NCBI GenBank assembly: GCA_964563855.1
Contig: CAZLYU010000082.1
Span: forward strand, 1-8,706
Length of the DNA: 8,706 nucleotides
Direction of reading: 5' to 3'
Source of the DNA: JAFGRR01 sp964563855
Lineage (GTDB): Bacteria > Planctomycetota > Phycisphaerae > UBA1845 > Fen-1342
Part shown: positions 6,780 to 8,706 of the stretch, piece by piece
Layout: each line of letters opens with the position of its first letter
How positions within the stretch are numbered: the first letter of the stretch is position 1
Translations under genes and position numbers: made by a program
Notes under the pieces: model-generated
Told to the model about the DNA's origin: nothing
Databases searched by the model: none
Seen by the model: only the letters and a program-made list of their open reading frames with translations

Positions 6780-7550
6780 TTACTCGGGCAGCAGTGGCTG
6801 TTGCAGGAGGGCGCTGAGCCGCGCGTCGACATCCGCCCAGTTTATCAGTTGCATAAAAGCCTTGATGTAGTCGCTGCGGCGATTGTGGTACTGCAGCGCG
6901 TACGCATGCTCCCACACATCGCACACGAGCAGCGGCCAGGCCGCCGCCGCGCCGCGACTGTTTTCCAAGACCGGCAGGATCAGCAAGCGCTGCAGCATGG
7001 GCTCATACGCCAGCACGCCCCAGCCAGAACCACGCACAAACTGGCAGGTGGCCTGAAACTGGGCGGCGAACGCGGCGAATCCGCCAAAGTCGCGCTGGAT
7101 CATCGCGCCGATGGTCGCCTCGGCAGGGGGCTCGCCGCCGCCCTCCGGCGTCAGGCAGCGCCAATAGAGCGTGTGCAGCGTGTGGCCGCTGAGATTGAAC
7201 GCCAAGCGTTGCGACACCGCGTCGACCGTGTAAATCGACGACCCGCCACGCTCGCGCACCGCTGCCAGGTCGGCGAGCGCGCGGTTGGTTTCCGCGACGT
7301 AGCCCGCGTGATGTTCGTCGTGGTGCAGCTTGACCAGCTCGGCGCTTAGCAGCGGTTCGAGCCCGGCGTAACCGTACGGCAGGGGGGGCAGTTCGTACGG
7401 CGAACGCGGCGCCGGATCGATCGGCGCGCTGGGCGAGGGCGTCGAAGTCGACTGAGCAAAGCCGCGCGACACGAACATGCCGCCCAATCCGATGCAGGCG
7501 GCGGCGTGGCTCGCGTTGCGTAGTGCGGCGCGGCGGGAGATTTGACTCAA
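6780..7550 (-). CDS. Superoxide dismutase of the Mn/Fe family with a Tat signal
   Basis: The enzyme converts superoxide to oxygen and hydrogen peroxide. The mature domain begins near residue 51 (Pro-Tyr-Glu-Leu-Pro-Pro-Leu-Pro-Tyr). Metal ligands are all present: His76 (in HHDEHH), His126 (in GHTLHTLYW), Asp211 and His215 (in DVWEHAY). Gly122, four residues before the second His ligand, is the Mn-type or cambialistic choice. The outer-sphere Gln usual near the Leu-Pro-Val-Leu-Glu-Asn segment (192-197) is not obvious. The N-terminus is a Tat signal: Ser-Arg-Arg-Ala-Ala-Leu at 5-10, a hydrophobic core at about 15-31, ending Gly-Phe-Ala-Gln. A Ser/Thr/Pro linker follows (34-50). Export across the membrane is therefore expected. 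The start is TTG at 7550, overlapping the cupin stop (TTGA) and preceded by GAGG at 7562-7559. A longer frame to 7685 is shadow of the cupin gene. The 256-residue product would otherwise lack its export signal. Confidence 0.92.
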   Translation of the reverse strand: MSQISRRAALRNASHAAACIGLGGMFVSRGFAQSTSTPSPSAPIDPAPRSPYELPPLPYGYAGLEPLLSAELVKLHHDEHHAGYVAETNRALADLAAVRERGGSSIYTVDAVSQRLAFNLSGHTLHTLYWRCLTPEGGGEPPAEATIGAMIQRDFGGFAAFAAQFQATCQFVRGSGWGVLAYEPMLQRLLILPVLENSRGAAAAWPLLVCDVWEHAYALQYHNRRSDYIKAFMQLINWADVDARLSALLQQPLLPE

Positions 7551-7945
7551 AGCGATGACCTCACGGTCGCGTCGGTGGTGCTCGTCGCCACGGTGCAGTC
7601 TTGCGGCGCCGGAATGAGGCAAATGAACTCGAGCGGCTCCGCGTCGGTATTGCGAAACTGATGCGGCTCGTTCGGCGGCACCCAAATGACGTCGCCGGAT
7701 TGGAACACGCGTTTCCCTTCCGATGAGGTCGCCGCGCCGCGTCCGCGCAAGATCAGAATCTCGTGCTCGTAGTCGTGGCTGTGCAGCGGCGTGTGGCCGC
7801 CGGGCGCGACCTCGAAGTGCCGCATGTGAAAGTTGGCGGCGCCGTCGGCCGGTCCGCAGAGCATGCGCATCTTGGCGTCTTTGGCGCCGTCGAGCTCGAC
7901 CGGGCGCTGTTCATGGCTCTTGATGGCTTGAATCTTCATTGACAT
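7547..7945 (-). CDS. Single-domain cupin (Cupin_2 type) protein
   Basis: This small beta-barrel protein of 132 residues has one conserved cupin fold. Motif 1 is seen as Gly50, His55-x-His57 and Glu62, and motif 2 as Gly84, Pro90 and His95 with Asn99. Together these give the usual metal site of two His, one Glu and one His. The Gly normally after the motif-2 Pro is Asn92. The substrate is unknown; such cupins include small metal-dependent dioxygenases, isomerases and ligand sensors. The C-terminal 20 residues are a polar Thr/Ser/Asp tail. No signal peptide is visible, so it is probably cytoplasmic. The start is ATG at 7945, with GAGGGG at 7958-7953 seven bases upstream, which favours it over the second ATG at 7939. 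It is 30 nt after ndk and overlaps sod by four bases, which couples its translation to the superoxide dismutase. Confidence 0.9.
   Translation of the reverse strand: MSMKIQAIKSHEQRPVELDGAKDAKMRMLCGPADGAANFHMRHFEVAPGGHTPLHSHDYEHEILILRGRGAATSSEGKRVFQSGDVIWVPPNEPHQFRNTDAEPLEFICLIPAPQDCTVATSTTDATVRSSL
7559..7562 (-). promoter_or_regulatory. Shine-Dalgarno sequence of the superoxide dismutase
   Basis: Minus-strand GAGG lies eight bases before the TTG at 7550-7548, inside the last codons of the cupin gene. It supports the TTG start that gives the Tat signal peptide. Confidence 0.6.
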
Positions 7946-7952
7946 GGGCTTG

Positions 7953-7958
7953 CCCCTC
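7953..7958 (-). promoter_or_regulatory. Shine-Dalgarno sequence of the cupin gene
   Basis: Minus-strand GAGGGG lies seven bases before the ATG at 7945. It chooses this start over an in-frame ATG two codons later and sits in the 30-nt gap after ndk. Confidence 0.7.
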
Positions 7959-7975
7959 GTTTGAGACGCCGGTGT

Positions 7976-8428
7976 TTACTTTGAAACAACCCACGCGTCG
8001 ATCGCGCGTTGATAGTTGACCAGCTCTTCCGGCTTAAAGAACAGCGCGATTTCCTGCGCCGCCGTGTCTGGGCCGTCGCTGGCGTGCACCAGGTTGTATT
8101 GCTTGTCGAGCCCGAAGTCGCCGCGGATGGTGCCGGGCGCCGCCTCAACGCCGTTCGTCGCGCCGAGCAGGCCGCGCACGACGCCGATGGCCGACGGTCC
8201 TACCAGCACGGCGACGATGACCGGGCTAGACGTCATGAAGTCGACCAGCGCGCCATAAAACGGACGCTCCTTGTGCACGGCGTAATGCTGCTCCACTTGT
8301 TCGCGGGGCGACTGCTGCAGCTTCATGCCCGCGACCCGCAGGCCCTTGTCTTCGAACCGGCTCAGAATGCGGCCCACTAGACCGCGATTCATGGCGTCGG
8401 GCTTGAAGATGATGAGAGTTCGCTCCAT
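7976..8428 (-). CDS. ndk: Nucleoside diphosphate kinase
   Basis: This cytoplasmic enzyme transfers the gamma phosphate from ATP to other (d)NDPs through a phosphohistidine. The protein is 150 residues, in the usual range, and complete. Relative to human NDPK-A with an offset of three, every active-site residue is present: Lys9, Tyr49, Phe57, Arg85, Thr91, Arg102, Asn112 and the phosphorylated His115 in Asn-Leu-Val-His-Ala-Ser-Asp. The start is ATG at 8428, giving the conserved Met-Glu-Arg-Thr-Leu-Ile-Ile-Phe-Lys-Pro-Asp; a weak GGAG (8442-8439) lies ten bases upstream. The open frame runs back to 8572, but those 48 residues are not part of the family. It is the first gene of the likely ndk-cupin-sod-membrane-glycosyltransferase unit. 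Confidence 0.97.
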   Translation of the reverse strand: MERTLIIFKPDAMNRGLVGRILSRFEDKGLRVAGMKLQQSPREQVEQHYAVHKERPFYGALVDFMTSSPVIVAVLVGPSAIGVVRGLLGATNGVEAAPGTIRGDFGLDKQYNLVHASDGPDTAAQEIALFFKPEELVNYQRAIDAWVVSK

Positions 8429-8543
8429 GCCGGCGGTGCTCCGCAAAGGGTGTTCTGGATTCGGTGCTTCGTTCGGACCGCGAACGGCCGCGCCGCAGCC
8501 CACGCTGCTGAATTCGCATCGTAGCCCGTGCTGCGTTGCTCGC

Positions 8544-8572
8544 ATCCTAGCAAACCGCGCGTCGTCGGTCAC
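8544..8572 (-). promoter_or_regulatory. Candidate extended -10 promoter for ndk, with inverted repeat over the -35
   Basis: Minus-strand GTGACC (8572-8567) and TAGGAT (8549-8544) are 17 bases apart. A TG one base before the -10 box makes an extended -10. Transcription would start near 8537, about 110 nt before the ndk ATG. An inverted repeat with 6-bp arms and a 1-base centre (GTCGGT-C-ACCGAC, 8564-8576) overlaps the -35 box and could be an operator. Matches are moderate and untested. Confidence 0.4.
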
Positions 8573-8706
8573 CGACTAAGCAACACGCGCTCGAGGAAGC
8601 GGCCTGCAGCGAACGAAGGACGAGCCGCCGGCCGGCGGCGGACGATTGTGGAAGCAGCGGGAGGGCGGCGATCACGAGCCAACGCCAGACTTCCCGCCGG
8701 GGGGGC
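8573..8706. other. Right-edge region upstream of ndk, no assignable gene; GC palindrome
   Basis: No convincing gene is visible. Short frames open to the window edge exist on both strands, but none has a recognisable motif. The most notable structure is a perfect 16-base palindrome, GCCGCCGGCCGGCGGC, at 8624-8639. Together with the extended region from 8429, this is the longest stretch without a gene in the window (278 bases). Apart from the candidate ndk promoter and this palindrome, I see nothing in it. A gene may begin or end just beyond the edge. Confidence 0.4.

Noticed and set aside
7551..7685. Upstream ATG start for the superoxide dismutase
   Set aside because: The extra residues are shadow of the cupin gene and would bury the Tat signal. 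The TTG with a Shine-Dalgarno sequence fits better.
8429..8572. 48-residue extension of ndk
   Set aside because: NDP kinases start at the Met-Glu-Arg-Thr segment. The extension has no family similarity and covers the likely promoter.

Overview
The window is a GC-rich bacterial chromosomal segment. A PEP-CTERM sorting tail (PEP, hydrophobic stretch, RRR) ends the leftmost gene, and metK has the Ser-Val-Ser-Met-Gly-His-Pro-Asp-Lys form of its first motif. Together with the mix of GTG, TTG and ATG starts, this suggests a planctomycete, perhaps of the Phycisphaerae. That assignment is inference from style and was not tested by a search.

Layout. At the left edge lies the 3' end of a plus-strand gene for a large secreted or surface protein with a PEP-CTERM anchor. 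It is closed by a strong stem-loop terminator at 325-368. Every other gene is on the minus strand. Read in transcription order (right to left) they are: ndk (nucleoside diphosphate kinase, 8428-7976); a single-domain cupin (7945-7547); a Tat-exported Mn/Fe superoxide dismutase whose TTG start overlaps the cupin stop (7550-6780); an unrecognised protein with about nine membrane segments (6745-5924); a GT-C/PMT_2-type membrane glycosyltransferase whose GTG start overlaps the previous stop (5927-4368); miaE (tRNA ms2io6A hydroxylase, 4308-3676); metK (S-adenosylmethionine synthetase, 3547-2396), which has its own promoter and a structured leader; an unrecognised two-TM protein with a C-x14-C-x2-C-x3-H cluster (2301-1663); and an HI0933/YhiN-family flavoprotein (1644-388).

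How the genes fit together. ndk, cupin, sod, the nine-TM protein and the glycosyltransferase are separated by 34 nt or less, or overlap. They form a likely transcription unit starting at a candidate extended -10 promoter near 8544-8572. The cupin and SOD pair suggests an envelope oxidative-stress function, and the two membrane proteins suggest envelope glycosylation. miaE, metK and the flavoprotein share a looser theme of RNA modification. MetK makes SAM, which MiaB uses to make the ms2i6A that MiaE hydroxylates. The E. coli member of the flavoprotein family, YhiN/RdsA, has been linked to 23S rRNA dihydrouridine.

No CRISPR array, tRNA, rRNA, insertion sequence or phage gene was seen. Most of the window is ordinary housekeeping. 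The points most worth a second look are the metK leader, the co-translated cupin/exported SOD pair, and the two unrecognised membrane proteins.
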